NCBI RefSeq assembly: GCF_009908165.1
Contig: NZ_JAAAUC010000008.1
Coordinates: 169,699 to 233,698, forward strand
Origin: Frigidibacter albus
Lineage (GTDB): Bacteria; Pseudomonadota; Alphaproteobacteria; Rhodobacterales; Rhodobacteraceae
Reading direction: 5' to 3'
Length of the DNA: 64,000 nt
Shown: positions 32,065 to 40,062 of the stretch, piece after piece
Numbering within the stretch: the stretch's first letter is position 1
Layout: each line of letters starts with the position of its first letter
Translations under genes and position numbers: made by a program
The notes under the pieces: model-generated
Databases searched by the model: none
The model's input: the letters and a program-made list of their open reading frames with translations, nothing else
Told to the model about the DNA's origin: nothing

Positions 32065-32775
32065 ATGACCGAGCATCCGGAAGACCCCCACCCGCATACC
32101 AACCCGCTCAAGCCCTTGCCGCCGCGCAAGACCGGGCCGCTTTCGGCGCTGCGGGGCTCGTTCCTGACCGGCCTTGTGGTGGTGTTTCCCATCGGGCTGA
32201 CGATCTGGCTGCTGTGGACAGTCACCGGCTGGATCGACGCCTTCGTGCTGCCGCTGGTGCCGCACCGCTTCCGGCCCGAGCAGTATATCGGCATCGACCT
32301 GCGCGGCGTGGGCGTGATCTTCTTCCTGCTGTTCACCGTAGTCGTCGGCTGGGTCGCCAAGGGCCTGATCGGCCGGTCGCTGCTGCGCTGGGGCGAGCAT
32401 CTGGTGGACCGGATGCCGGTGATCCGCTCGGTCTATAGCGGGCTGAAGCAGATCGCCGAGACGGTGTTCGCCCAGTCCGAGGCGAGCTTCGACAAGGCCT
32501 GCCTGATCGAATATCCGCGCAAGGGGGTCTGGGCGATCGGGTTCGTGTCGACCATGGCGAGAGGCGAGATCGCCTCGCGCGCCTCGCTGGACGATCCGCT
32601 GGTGTCGGTGTTCCTGCCGACGACTCCGAACCCGACCTCGGGCTTCCTGCTCTATGTGCCGCAATCGCAGGTGACCTATCTCGACATGAGCGTCGAGGAT
32701 GCGGCCAAGCTGATCATTTCGGCCGGGCTGGTCTATCCGGCGCCGAAGGACCCCGCGGCGCTGCCGCCACGCTGA
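32065..32775 (+). CDS. DUF502 membrane protein
   Basis: 236 aa with two hydrophobic helices near residues 33-55 and 80-105 (LTGLVVVFPIGLTIWLLWTV and VIFFLLFTVVVGWVAKG). The signature MPVIRSVYSGLKQIAETVF is followed by a soluble domain with FLPTTPNPTSGFLLYVP. Function is unknown across the family. Its last codons and stop lie inside the first copy of the tandem hairpin repeat at 32751-32850. Confidence 0.9.
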   Translation: MTEHPEDPHPHTNPLKPLPPRKTGPLSALRGSFLTGLVVVFPIGLTIWLLWTVTGWIDAFVLPLVPHRFRPEQYIGIDLRGVGVIFFLLFTVVVGWVAKGLIGRSLLRWGEHLVDRMPVIRSVYSGLKQIAETVFAQSEASFDKACLIEYPRKGVWAIGFVSTMARGEIASRASLDDPLVSVFLPTTPNPTSGFLLYVPQSQVTYLDMSVEDAAKLIISAGLVYPAPKDPAALPPR

Positions 32776-32850
32776 AACCCGGCGGCGCTGCCGCCACGCT
32801 GAACCCCCGGCGGCGCTGCCGCCACACTGAAACCCGGCGGCGCTGCCGCC
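32751..32850. repeat. Four tandem 27-28-bp hairpin repeats spanning the DUF502 stop
   Basis: Four near-identical units (32751-32777, 32778-32804, 32805-32832, 32833-about 32850). Each holds the self-complementary core GGCGGCGCTGCCGCC; the first unit is slightly diverged (CGCGGCGCTGCCGCC). The first unit encodes the last residues and stop of the DUF502 protein. Each unit can fold into a 6-bp stem with a 3-nt loop. Likely origin is slippage or a REP-like array; a role in 3'-end stability is possible. 32850-33180 otherwise holds a promoter candidate and no gene. Confidence 0.75.
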
Positions 32851-32959
32851 GCCACGCGGACGCCCTACCCGACGGCGGAAACATGCCCATTGGGGCCGAT
32901 GGTTGCAAACCGGCTGCGGCCTCTTTGCAACGCCTTGCATCTTTACGCAGACATTTCCG

Positions 32960-32987
32960 TTGTGGCGGCCGAGGGGCGTGTTAGAAT
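32960..32987 (+). promoter_or_regulatory. Candidate promoter of the small envelope protein gene
   Basis: TTGTGG (32960-32965), a 16-nt spacer and TAGAAT (32982-32987). It would give a leader of about 190 nt before the ATG at 33181, long enough for regulation. Confidence 0.35.
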
Positions 32988-33180
32988 CAAAGCTGTCAAT
33001 GTTCCGCGGGCGGAGGGTAGTCATCTGAGGTTTCAGGGCTTCTCGCTACCGTTCCGGACCGGACATGCTTGCGGGCCTGCGTTGGTCCTCTGCTGCCTGC
33101 ACAGGCAGTGGCGGGGCGCCGTAGATCGAGAGTTGCCTGAAACCGTGCCCAAATGGGCCAAAATAAAGTCGGAGACTGAC

Positions 33181-33375
33181 ATGAAAACCTTCAAAGCCGC
33201 CATCCTCGCCTCGCTGATCGCCGCCCCGGCCTTTGCCGGCGGCTATGCCGAACCGGTCATGGAACCGATGATCCAGCCGGAAGTCATCGTCGAGGACACC
33301 TCGTCCTCGTCCGCTGGCATCATCGTTCCGATCCTGCTGCTGATCCTGGTCGCCGCCGTCGTTTCGGCCGACTGA
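33181..33375 (+). CDS. Small secreted/membrane protein, Rhodobacteraceae-type
   Basis: 64 aa. An N-terminal signal peptide (MKTFKAAILASLIAAPAFAGG) is followed by a short acidic and serine-rich segment (EDTSSSS) and a C-terminal hydrophobic helix (AGIIVPILLLILVAAVVSA). Small proteins of this build are frequent in Rhodobacteraceae; their function is unknown. The ATG is preceded by GGAGACTGAC and the gene has its own promoter candidate and terminator, so it is probably monocistronic. Confidence 0.75.
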   Translation: MKTFKAAILASLIAAPAFAGGYAEPVMEPMIQPEVIVEDTSSSSAGIIVPILLLILVAAVVSAD

Positions 33376-33427
33376 TCACGGCATTGCGCCCCGGGGCCGG
33401 CTTGCGCCGGTTCCGAGGCCCTGCCAG

Positions 33428-33459
33428 ACGCCCGGGCCGCCTGCGCGCCCGGGCGTTTT
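33428..33459 (+). terminator. Rho-independent terminator
   Basis: A perfect 10-bp stem ACGCCCGGGC / GCCCGGGCGT with a 9-nt loop followed by TTT, 53 nt beyond the stop of the small protein gene. The reverse orientation could also help end the convergent patatin transcript. Confidence 0.8.
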
Positions 33460-33479
33460 CGTCTTGAGGGGGAACTCCC

Positions 33480-34916
33480 TCAGGCCAGCAGCGCCGCCAG
33501 ATCGACGGTGCCCGCCTTGCCGATCTTGTCGCGCGCGCGTTCCATGAAGTCCTCGGCCGCCAATCGGCCTGCCGCCTTGAGATGCCTCAGCAGCGTCGGG
33601 GTCGGCACGATCTTGGTCGCCACGCTGAGGCTGCCCATCAGCTTGTCATCCGCGATCATGTGGACGCGCACGTCCTTCATGCTGCCCGGCTTCAGCTGCC
33701 CGCCGGCAAGCAGGCGTTTCACGAAAGCGATGGCGCGCAATTCGCGCAGCAGCGATGAGTTGAAGCTGATCTCGTTGACACGGTTGGCGATCTCGGCGGC
33801 GCTGTGGGGCAGTTCCTCGCGCAGCATGGGGTTGATGTTCACGATCACCACGTCATCGGGCAGGCTTGGCGCGAACAGCGGGAACAGCGCCGGGTTGCCG
33901 GCATAGCCGCCGTCCCAATAGGCCTCGCAGGTGCCGGTTGCCGGGTCCTCGATCTCGACAGCGCGGAACAGTGTCGGCAGGCAGGCCGAGGCCAGGATCA
34001 CGTCGGTGCTGATTTCGGCATTGTTGAAGACCCGGATCTTGCCGGTGCGCACATTGGTGGCGCTGATGAAGATCAGCGGGCCTTCCTGCGCGCCGATCCG
34101 GTCATAGGCGAAGCGTTCGGCGACGCGGCGCAGCGGATTTTCCCAGAACGGCAGATCATAGGGGCTGACGGCGCTGGTCACCGCGTCGATCATCTTGAAC
34201 GGCACCACCGCCTCGACCATCTTCGCGGTCATCGCCGGGCCGGGCATGAAGGCCATCAACCAATGCGCGAACGACAGGTCGGGAATCGCGCCCATCTGGC
34301 CCCAGAGCCAGTCGAGCTGATCCCGTGCCCCCGCCCGCCCCCCTGCGACCCAGCCGGATTTGAGCGCGGCGGCGTTCAGCGCCCCGGCCGAGCAGCCGGA
34401 TATGGCGGCGATGTCGATGCTGTCTTCTTCCAGCAGCCGGTCGAGCACGCCCCAGGTGAAGGCGCCATGCGCGCCGCCGCCTTGCAGGGCAAGGTTGATG
34501 CGGCAGGGATCTGTTCCGCCGTTCACGGCGGGGGTGGCGAGGTCGGTTTCGGGGGCCTCGCCTTCGCCGGTCGTCACCAGCTCCTCGATGGCCGCCAGCG
34601 GGCCGGGTTCGTCGGCGAGGTCGGTTGCCTTGGGCTTCGCGGCGGCCTTGGGCTTCGCGGCCGCCTTGGGCTTGGCCAAAGCGTCGGCACTGGCAGGAGC
34701 GTTGGAGGCAGCGGCCCGCGGTTTGGGCGCGGGCTTTGGCCTCGGCGCGGGCTTATCAGCTGCCTTGGCATCGGGCACACTGGCAGCCGCCTTGGCCGCA
34801 TCCGCGTCCCCTGCCCCGGCCCCGGCCTTCGGCCGCCGCACGATCTTGCGCGGCCCCGGCCGTGGATCGGCCTTGCCGCGCCCGCCGCCGGGTTTGCCGG
34901 GTCCCGTTCCTGCCAT
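33480..34916 (-). CDS. Patatin-like hydrolase with histone-like N-terminus
   Basis: 478 aa. Residues 1-100 are Lys/Pro/Ala-rich low complexity with repeated KPKAAAKPKA, like the tails of H1-like or phasin-binding proteins. The patatin domain from about 138 to 370 has the oxyanion motif LQGGGAHGAF, nucleophile SGCSAGALN (GxSxG) and the catalytic Asp in DGGYAGN. Patatin domains are phospholipases or esterases. The next gene upstream on the same strand is 3-hydroxybutyrate dehydrogenase, so a role in polyhydroxybutyrate turnover or at granules is suggested by context only. Confidence 0.88.
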   Translation of the reverse strand: MAGTGPGKPGGGRGKADPRPGPRKIVRRPKAGAGAGDADAAKAAASVPDAKAADKPAPRPKPAPKPRAAASNAPASADALAKPKAAAKPKAAAKPKATDLADEPGPLAAIEELVTTGEGEAPETDLATPAVNGGTDPCRINLALQGGGAHGAFTWGVLDRLLEEDSIDIAAISGCSAGALNAAALKSGWVAGGRAGARDQLDWLWGQMGAIPDLSFAHWLMAFMPGPAMTAKMVEAVVPFKMIDAVTSAVSPYDLPFWENPLRRVAERFAYDRIGAQEGPLIFISATNVRTGKIRVFNNAEISTDVILASACLPTLFRAVEIEDPATGTCEAYWDGGYAGNPALFPLFAPSLPDDVVIVNINPMLREELPHSAAEIANRVNEISFNSSLLRELRAIAFVKRLLAGGQLKPGSMKDVRVHMIADDKLMGSLSVATKIVPTPTLLRHLKAAGRLAAEDFMERARDKIGKAGTVDLAALLA

Positions 34917-35018
34917 GATGCCTGCCTTTCGCTTTCACCTGCGGCGCGGGTCGGGGGCAGACCGCCCCGCACACCCCGCGCCCGCCGTCTTCATCCCCGC
35001 CCTGACAGGTAGCCCCGG

Positions 35019-35804
35019 TCAGAGCGCCGTCCAGCCCCCGTCGACGCTGATCGCGGTTCCGGTGATCTGTGCCGCATAGTCCGAGCACAGGAATACCACG
35101 GTACCGCCCATTTGTTCCACGGTCGCAAACGCGCGCGAGGGCTGGCGGTCCAGCATCACCTTCTTGATGACCTCTTCGCGGCTCATCGAATGGGTCTTCA
35201 TCTGGTCGGGGATCTGCGATTCCACCAGCGGCGTCAGCACATAGCCGGGGCAGACCGAGTTGCAGGTGATCGGCTCTTCCGCCGTTTCCAGCGCCACCAC
35301 CTTGCTGAAGCCGACGATGCCATGCTTGGCCGCCACATAGGCCGACTTGTAGGGCGAGGCGGTCAGCCCGTGGGCCGAAGCGATGTTGATGACCCGGCCC
35401 CAACCCGCCGCCCGCATCTTGGGCAGCGCCGCCGCGGTGGTGTGGAAGGCCGAGGTCAGGTTGATGGCGATGATCGCGTCCCATTTCGCGGTGGGGAATT
35501 CATCGACCGACGCGACATGCTGGATGCCGGCATTGTTCACCAGGATGTCGCAGGCCCCCGCCTGCTCGATCAGGGCGCGGCAATCGTCACCCTTCGACAT
35601 GTCGGCGCAGATGTAGCGCGCGGTCACGCCGAATTCGGCCCCGATGCTGGCGGCCAGCGCGTGATCCTCGGCGCTGTCGGTGAAGGAGTTGAGGACGACA
35701 TCCGCCCCGGCCCGCGCCAGTTCGCGCGCGATGCCAAGCCCGATGCCGGAGTTCGATCCGGTGATGACGGCGGTCTTGCCCGCCAGTGATGTGGTGATGC
35801 TCAT
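35019..35804 (-). CDS. bdhA: 3-Hydroxybutyrate dehydrogenase
   Basis: Short-chain dehydrogenase, 261 aa, interconverting 3-hydroxybutyrate and acetoacetate with NAD. The cofactor motif is TGSNSGIGLGIA (TGxxxGxG), NNAGIQHVASVDEFP follows, and the catalytic tetrad is N...S(INIASAHGL)...YxxxK (YVAAK). QTSRAFATVEQ-like and C-terminal SVDGGWTAL are typical of this enzyme. The start MSITTSLAGK (35804) is the family N-terminus; the upstream extension is not. Confidence 0.94.
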   Translation of the reverse strand: MSITTSLAGKTAVITGSNSGIGLGIARELARAGADVVLNSFTDSAEDHALAASIGAEFGVTARYICADMSKGDDCRALIEQAGACDILVNNAGIQHVASVDEFPTAKWDAIIAINLTSAFHTTAAALPKMRAAGWGRVINIASAHGLTASPYKSAYVAAKHGIVGFSKVVALETAEEPITCNSVCPGYVLTPLVESQIPDQMKTHSMSREEVIKKVMLDRQPSRAFATVEQMGGTVVFLCSDYAAQITGTAISVDGGWTAL

Positions 35805-35892
35805 GTGGGTCCCCCTGCAGCGTTGCAGCCGACCATATACCCGGCCGCTGCAACATCCAGCGCCGCGACATCGGGGCGCGGCGAAAACGCGC

Positions 35893-35968
35893 AAAAAAAA
35901 CGCCCGCACAAGGCGGGCGTTAAGTCGTTGAGGCAGGTTTCATACAGGCAAGAAACCTATCGAGCAGT
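35893..35968 (-). ncRNA. Candidate small RNA with promoter, hairpin and strong terminator
   Basis: On the minus strand a promoter (35975-36003) is followed by a predicted start near 35968. A hairpin of perfect 7-bp arms (AGGTTTC / GAAACCT, 35958-35935) comes next. It ends in a textbook Rho-independent terminator: 9-bp stem AACGCCCGC / GCGGGCGTT at 35899-35921 followed by eight Ts. The transcript would be about 76 nt. No minus-strand protein gene lies upstream that the terminator could serve. I cannot assign it to a named sRNA family. Confidence 0.6.
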
Positions 35969-35974
35969 AGGGCC

Positions 35975-36003
35975 CTTATACGCCGATCAAACGCGCCGTC
36001 CAA
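35975..36003 (-). promoter_or_regulatory. Promoter of the candidate small RNA
   Basis: TTGGAC (36003-35998) and TATAAG (35980-35975) on the minus strand with exactly 17 nt between them. The -10 is 5/6 to consensus; the CTTGG-type -35 would also suit an RpoH-class sigma factor in Rhodobacter. It points away from the plus-strand peptide-binding gene. Confidence 0.6.
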
Positions 36004-36081
36004 GCTAAAAGTTTGAAAAGGCTGGGCCGGAAGGGTAGCGTCTGCCTCAGAAAAACCGCCACAGAAGGGATTGCCCCCGGC

Positions 36082-37917
36082 ATGACACCGCAGAATTTCC
36101 GGGCCTCGCGCCGCTATCTTTGCCGCGCCCTCGCGCCTTTGTGTGTTGCGTTTTTTGCGCTCGCCGCGCCGCCGCAGGCGCTGGCAGAGCCGGTGCACGG
36201 CATAGCTATGTATGGCGACCCGGCCCTGCCACCCGATTTTGTGGCACTGCCCTATGCGAACCCGGACGCGCCCAAGGGCGGGCGCATCGTGATGGGCGAG
36301 CCGGGGGGATTCGATTCGCTCAATCCGTGGATCCTGATGGGCCGCGCGCCCTGGGGCATGGGGCTGCATGTGGCCGAGACGCTGATGGCCCGGTCCATCG
36401 ACGAACCCTTCACCCTGTACGGTCTTCTGGCCGAATCGGTCGAGACGGATGAGGCGCGCAGTTTCGTCGAATACACCCTGCGCCCCGAGGCCCGTTTCTC
36501 GGATGGCAGCCCGGTGACGGTGGAGGATGTGATCTGGAGCTACGAGACCCTCGGCACCCAGGGCCACCCCCGCTACCGCACCGCCTGGGCCAAGGTCGCC
36601 AGCATCGGCTCCCCTGCCCCCGGCAAGGTGCGGATCGAGTTCACGGAACCCGACCGAGAGCTGGCGCTGCTGATGGGAATGCGCCCGGTGCTGAAGAAGG
36701 CGCAATGGGAGGGCAAGGACTTCGCCCAGTCGACGCTGGAGCCGCCGATCGGGTCGGGCGCCTATACCGTGGGCGCGTTCGAGGCGGGGCGTTCCATCAG
36801 CTTCGTGCGCAACCCCGACTGGTGGGGCAAGGATCTGCCAATTGCGCAGGGCCTCTATAACCTTGATGAGCTGCGCTATGAGTATTTCGCCGATCCCGGC
36901 ATCATCTTCGAGGCGTTCAAGGCGGGCGATCTGTCGATCTGGCGCGAGACCAATGCCGCGCGCTGGCAGACGCAGTTCGACTTCCCCGCTGTCACCAGCG
37001 GCGAGGTGGTGAAGGCCGAGATCCCGCATCAGCGCCCCTCGGGCATCACCGGCCTCGTGTTCAACACCCGACGTCCGGTCTTTGCCGATTGGCGCGTGCG
37101 CGAGGCACTGACGCTGGCCTTCAACTTCGAGTTCATCAACCAGACGCTCAACCTCGGGACAGAGCCGCGCATCACCTCCTACTTCGCCAATTCGGCGCTG
37201 GCGATGCAGCCGGGCCCGGCGACGGGGCGGGTGGCAGAGCTGCTGGCACCCTTCGCGGACAGCCTGACCCCCGGCACGCTTGAGGGCTACGCCCCGCCGG
37301 AATCGGACGGTACCCTGCGCAACCGCGCCAACATGCGCCAGGCGATGGCGTTGCTGGAGGAGGCGGGCTGGACCGCCGAGGGCGGCACCCTGCGCGATGC
37401 CAGCGGCGCGCCCTTCGAGTTCGAGATCCTGCTGGCGCAGGGCGCGGCCGAGACGGGACAGGTGGTGGACATCTATGTGCAGGCGCTGCGGCAGCTGGGG
37501 ATCACGCCGCGCATCGCCACGGTGGATGCGGCGCAATATGTGCAGCGCACGAACAATTTCGACTTCGACATGGCCTGGATGCTGCGCGCCCTGTCGCTGA
37601 GCCCGGGCAACGAACAGCGGCTCTACTGGGGCGCGGCGGGCGTGGCTCAGCCGGGCAGCCGCAACTGGATGGGCATGGCCTCGCCCGCCGCCGATGCGAT
37701 GATCGACGCGATGCTGACGGCGAGTGACCCCGAGGAGCTGACCGCCGCCGCGCAGGCGCTGGACCGGGTCCTGACGGCGGGACGCTGGGTGATCCCCGTC
37801 TGGTATTCCAAGGCCACCCGGCTTGCCCATTCGAGCGATCTTCACTATCCCGCAAGGCTGCCGCTATATGGCGACTGGCCGGGCTTTGCGCCCGATGTCT
37901 GGTGGCATGAGGAGTAG
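36082..37917 (+). CDS. ABC transporter substrate-binding protein, family 5 (YejA-like)
   Basis: 611 aa periplasmic oligopeptide-binding protein. A signal peptide at residues 1-37 ends in ALAEP. PDAPKGGRIVMGEPGGFDSLNPWI is the YejA-type N-terminus, and SDGSPVTVEDVIWSYETL is the SBP_bac_5 signature. YejA-like proteins import peptides or microcin C-like compounds with YejBEF; no permease or ATPase genes are next to it, so partners must be elsewhere. I prefer the start MTPQNFRASRR (36082) because it gives a normal signal peptide; a longer reading from 36013 has the same frame. Confidence 0.88.
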   Translation: MTPQNFRASRRYLCRALAPLCVAFFALAAPPQALAEPVHGIAMYGDPALPPDFVALPYANPDAPKGGRIVMGEPGGFDSLNPWILMGRAPWGMGLHVAETLMARSIDEPFTLYGLLAESVETDEARSFVEYTLRPEARFSDGSPVTVEDVIWSYETLGTQGHPRYRTAWAKVASIGSPAPGKVRIEFTEPDRELALLMGMRPVLKKAQWEGKDFAQSTLEPPIGSGAYTVGAFEAGRSISFVRNPDWWGKDLPIAQGLYNLDELRYEYFADPGIIFEAFKAGDLSIWRETNAARWQTQFDFPAVTSGEVVKAEIPHQRPSGITGLVFNTRRPVFADWRVREALTLAFNFEFINQTLNLGTEPRITSYFANSALAMQPGPATGRVAELLAPFADSLTPGTLEGYAPPESDGTLRNRANMRQAMALLEEAGWTAEGGTLRDASGAPFEFEILLAQGAAETGQVVDIYVQALRQLGITPRIATVDAAQYVQRTNNFDFDMAWMLRALSLSPGNEQRLYWGAAGVAQPGSRNWMGMASPAADAMIDAMLTASDPEELTAAAQALDRVLTAGRWVIPVWYSKATRLAHSSDLHYPARLPLYGDWPGFAPDVWWHEE

Positions 37918-37920
37918 GAT

Positions 37921-38037
37921 ATGAAACGCATCGCATTGCTGGCCCTGCTGATGGCCGGACTTGCCGGCTGCAACACCGTGGCCGGGCTTGGGGAAGACGT
38001 CTCGGGCAGCGCCCGCACCGTGCAGGGAATGATGTAG
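37921..38037 (+). CDS. Entericidin-type small lipoprotein
   Basis: 38 aa. MKRIALLALLMAGLAGCNTV has a signal peptide and lipobox LAGC at residue 17, followed by TVAGLGEDVSGSARTVQ, the entericidin A/B pattern of small outer-membrane-associated peptides. It begins 3 nt after the peptide-binding protein stop. Entericidins form an antidote/toxin-like pair in E. coli; only one copy is seen here. Confidence 0.82.
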   Translation: MKRIALLALLMAGLAGCNTVAGLGEDVSGSARTVQGMM

Positions 38038-38136
38038 GCTCCCTCCCGCTCGGCCGCTGACGAAAAGTTCTGTGCAGCGGCCCGGAACCGGCGCAGACTG
38101 GCATGGGTTGATCGCCCGCAAGCAGGAGGCAGGCGC

Positions 38137-38466
38137 ATGAAATGGCATCACGTTCAGGAAAATTGGCCCGCGTTTTTCGACGCCATCACCGACCGCTGGC
38201 CGAAGGCGGATGAGAGCGATCTGGAGGATATCGACGGCGACCAGCGCGCCTTCATCGTCTACATCGCCGAGTTGACCGCGCAGGAGACCGCCGAGGCCGC
38301 GCAGGAGATCCGCGACTGGCTGACCGGAGAACTGCCGTCGGATGTGGTGATGGACCCGCGCCACGATGACCATTCCATCTCGCTGTCGAAGAAGTTCATG
38401 CCCGAGGGCGAGGACGAGTTCGACGACGATGCCCGGTTTGGTGACGACACCAACGAGGATCGCTGA
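38137..38466 (+). CDS. Small acidic protein, CsbD-like N-terminal half
   Basis: 109 aa, strongly acidic. The first 60 residues (MKWHHVQENWPAFFDAITDRWPKADESDLEDIDGDQ..) follow the tryptophan spacing of CsbD stress proteins (W-x-x-V-x-x-N-W ... W ... D-L-x-x-I-x-G). The match is divergent. The C-terminus is disordered and Asp-rich. An AGGAGGCAG site precedes the ATG. A general-stress role is inferred only from this resemblance. Confidence 0.6.
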   Translation: MKWHHVQENWPAFFDAITDRWPKADESDLEDIDGDQRAFIVYIAELTAQETAEAAQEIRDWLTGELPSDVVMDPRHDDHSISLSKKFMPEGEDEFDDDARFGDDTNEDR

Positions 38467-38811
38467 GGGGGATGACCTTCGCCACGGCGAGGGATTCGGA
38501 CAGGATCCTTCGGGCGGGACGTGCAGTCTGGGTGCCGCTGGCAATGAGAGACCGTGTGAGGCCAGCGCCCGACCTGGCGCCCGCCAAGGGCGGGGCGGGC
38601 GCTGGCCGGGCCCTTGGCGGGCCCGTCCGGTGCGGGATGATACGGCACTGTGTGGCGAAGGCGATGGCCTTCGCCAAGACATTGGGCGCCGGAATCCGTT
38701 CGATTTCGTGCCGCCCGCCTGATTGCAACCGCAGACCCTACCCACCCCCTTGACCTTCCCTGCCCGCCACGCCTGACTGCCCTCGAACAAGGCGGCAGAG
38801 GCGCGGCACAG
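38467..38811. other. 345-nt gap with a long hairpin, no gene seen
   Basis: Between the CsbD-like gene and the MFS gene. It contains a perfect 10-bp stem with a 4-nt loop, TGGCGAAGGC-GATG-GCCTTCGCCA, near 38650-38675, plus GC-rich near-palindromes around 38570-38625. There is no T-run. Open frames here look like composition artefacts. Confidence 0.5.
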
Positions 38812-40062
38812 ATGCAGGCATCACCCTTCGGCAAATTCGTAGCCGCCAGCGGCCTGACCAACCTTGCCGACGGGGTGGCGACGGTGGCCTGGGCCTGGCT
38901 CGCCTCGCTGCTGACCCGCGATCCGCTGCTGGTGGCGGTGGTGCCGGTGGCGCTGCGGTTGCCGTGGTTCGTGTTCGCCATCCCCGCCGGGCTGGTGGCC
39001 GACCGGGTCGACCGCCGCAGGCTGATCCTTGGCATGGACGCGCTCCGCGCGCTGGCCTTCCTCATCGCCGCCGCCGCGCTCTGGGCCGCGCTGCCGCTGG
39101 CCGAGGCACCCGCGAAGGGCGTCTCCGACCCCGGCCTTTTTGTGCTGATCCTTGGCGCCGCGCTGCTGGTTGGCATCGCCGAGGTGTTCCGTGACAATGC
39201 CGCCCAGACCATGCTGCCGGCGCTGGTGCCGCATGACCGGCTGGAGCGCGCCAATGGCCGCCTGTGGAGCGTGGAACTGGCGGGCAACGCCCTGATCGGC
39301 CCGGCGCTTGGGGCGATGCTGATCGCGCTGGCGCTGCCGCTGCCCTTCCTTGCCAATGCCGCCGCCTATGCGTTGGCCATCGTGCTGGTCGCGCGCCTCG
39401 CCGGCAGGTTCCGGCCCGAACCCACCGGCCCCCGCGACTGGCGGCGCGAGCTGCGCGAGGGGTTTGCCTTCCTTGCCGGCGCGCCGTTGCTGCGCAGCCT
39501 CGCCTGGATCACCGGCTTCTGGAACCTGCTGTTCCAGATGGTGATGATCGCACTGGTGCTGCATGTGCAGGAGAATCTCGGCCTCGGCGCGCCGGCCTAT
39601 GGGCTGATCCTCGCGGCGGGCGCTGTCGGCGGTATCGCCGGCGGGTTCTGGGGCGAGGCGATCATCGCCCGGCTGGGGGCCAGGCGCACGGCACAATGGA
39701 TGCTGGCCTGCACAGCGCCCTCGTTCCTCGCCATCGCGCTGGCGCCGGGGGCGCTGACGCTGGCGGTGGTGCTGGCGGTGTTCGAGTTCACGGGGCTGGT
39801 CTGGAACACCGTCTCCGTCTCCTACCGCCAGCGGATGATCCCCGACCGCCTGCTCGGCCGCGTCAACAGCCTCTACCGGCTGCTGGCCTGGGGGATGATG
39901 CCGGTGGGGCTGATCGCCTCGGGCCTGATCGCGCGGGCCGCAGGCGCGGTGATGCCGCGCGAGGTGGCGCTGGTCATGCCCTTCCTGGCCGCCGCGCTTG
40001 GGGCCGCAGCCTTGGGCGTGATCGGCTGGCGCGCCCTGGGCCGGGGCTTCGGGCAAGGCTAG
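38812..40062 (+). CDS. MFS transporter, enterobactin-exporter-like family
   Basis: 416 aa, about 12 hydrophobic helices. The signature AGLVADRVDRRRLILGMDALRA follows helix 2 (MFS loop 2-3), and VFRDNAAQTMLPALVPHDRLERANG is typical of the MFS_3 (EntS-like) group of drug or siderophore exporters. I prefer the start MQASPFGKFV because the upstream in-frame residues are arginine/proline-rich. The stop overlaps the convergent kinase stop in CTAG. Confidence 0.85.
   Translation: MQASPFGKFVAASGLTNLADGVATVAWAWLASLLTRDPLLVAVVPVALRLPWFVFAIPAGLVADRVDRRRLILGMDALRALAFLIAAAALWAALPLAEAPAKGVSDPGLFVLILGAALLVGIAEVFRDNAAQTMLPALVPHDRLERANGRLWSVELAGNALIGPALGAMLIALALPLPFLANAAAYALAIVLVARLAGRFRPEPTGPRDWRRELREGFAFLAGAPLLRSLAWITGFWNLLFQMVMIALVLHVQENLGLGAPAYGLILAAGAVGGIAGGFWGEAIIARLGARRTAQWMLACTAPSFLAIALAPGALTLAVVLAVFEFTGLVWNTVSVSYRQRMIPDRLLGRVNSLYRLLAWGMMPVGLIASGLIARAAGAVMPREVALVMPFLAAALGAAALGVIGWRALGRGFGQG

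Noticed and set aside
35920..37845. A 641-codon minus-strand frame antisense to the peptide-binding protein
   Set aside because: Non-natural composition and no domains; it would also run into the sRNA terminator.
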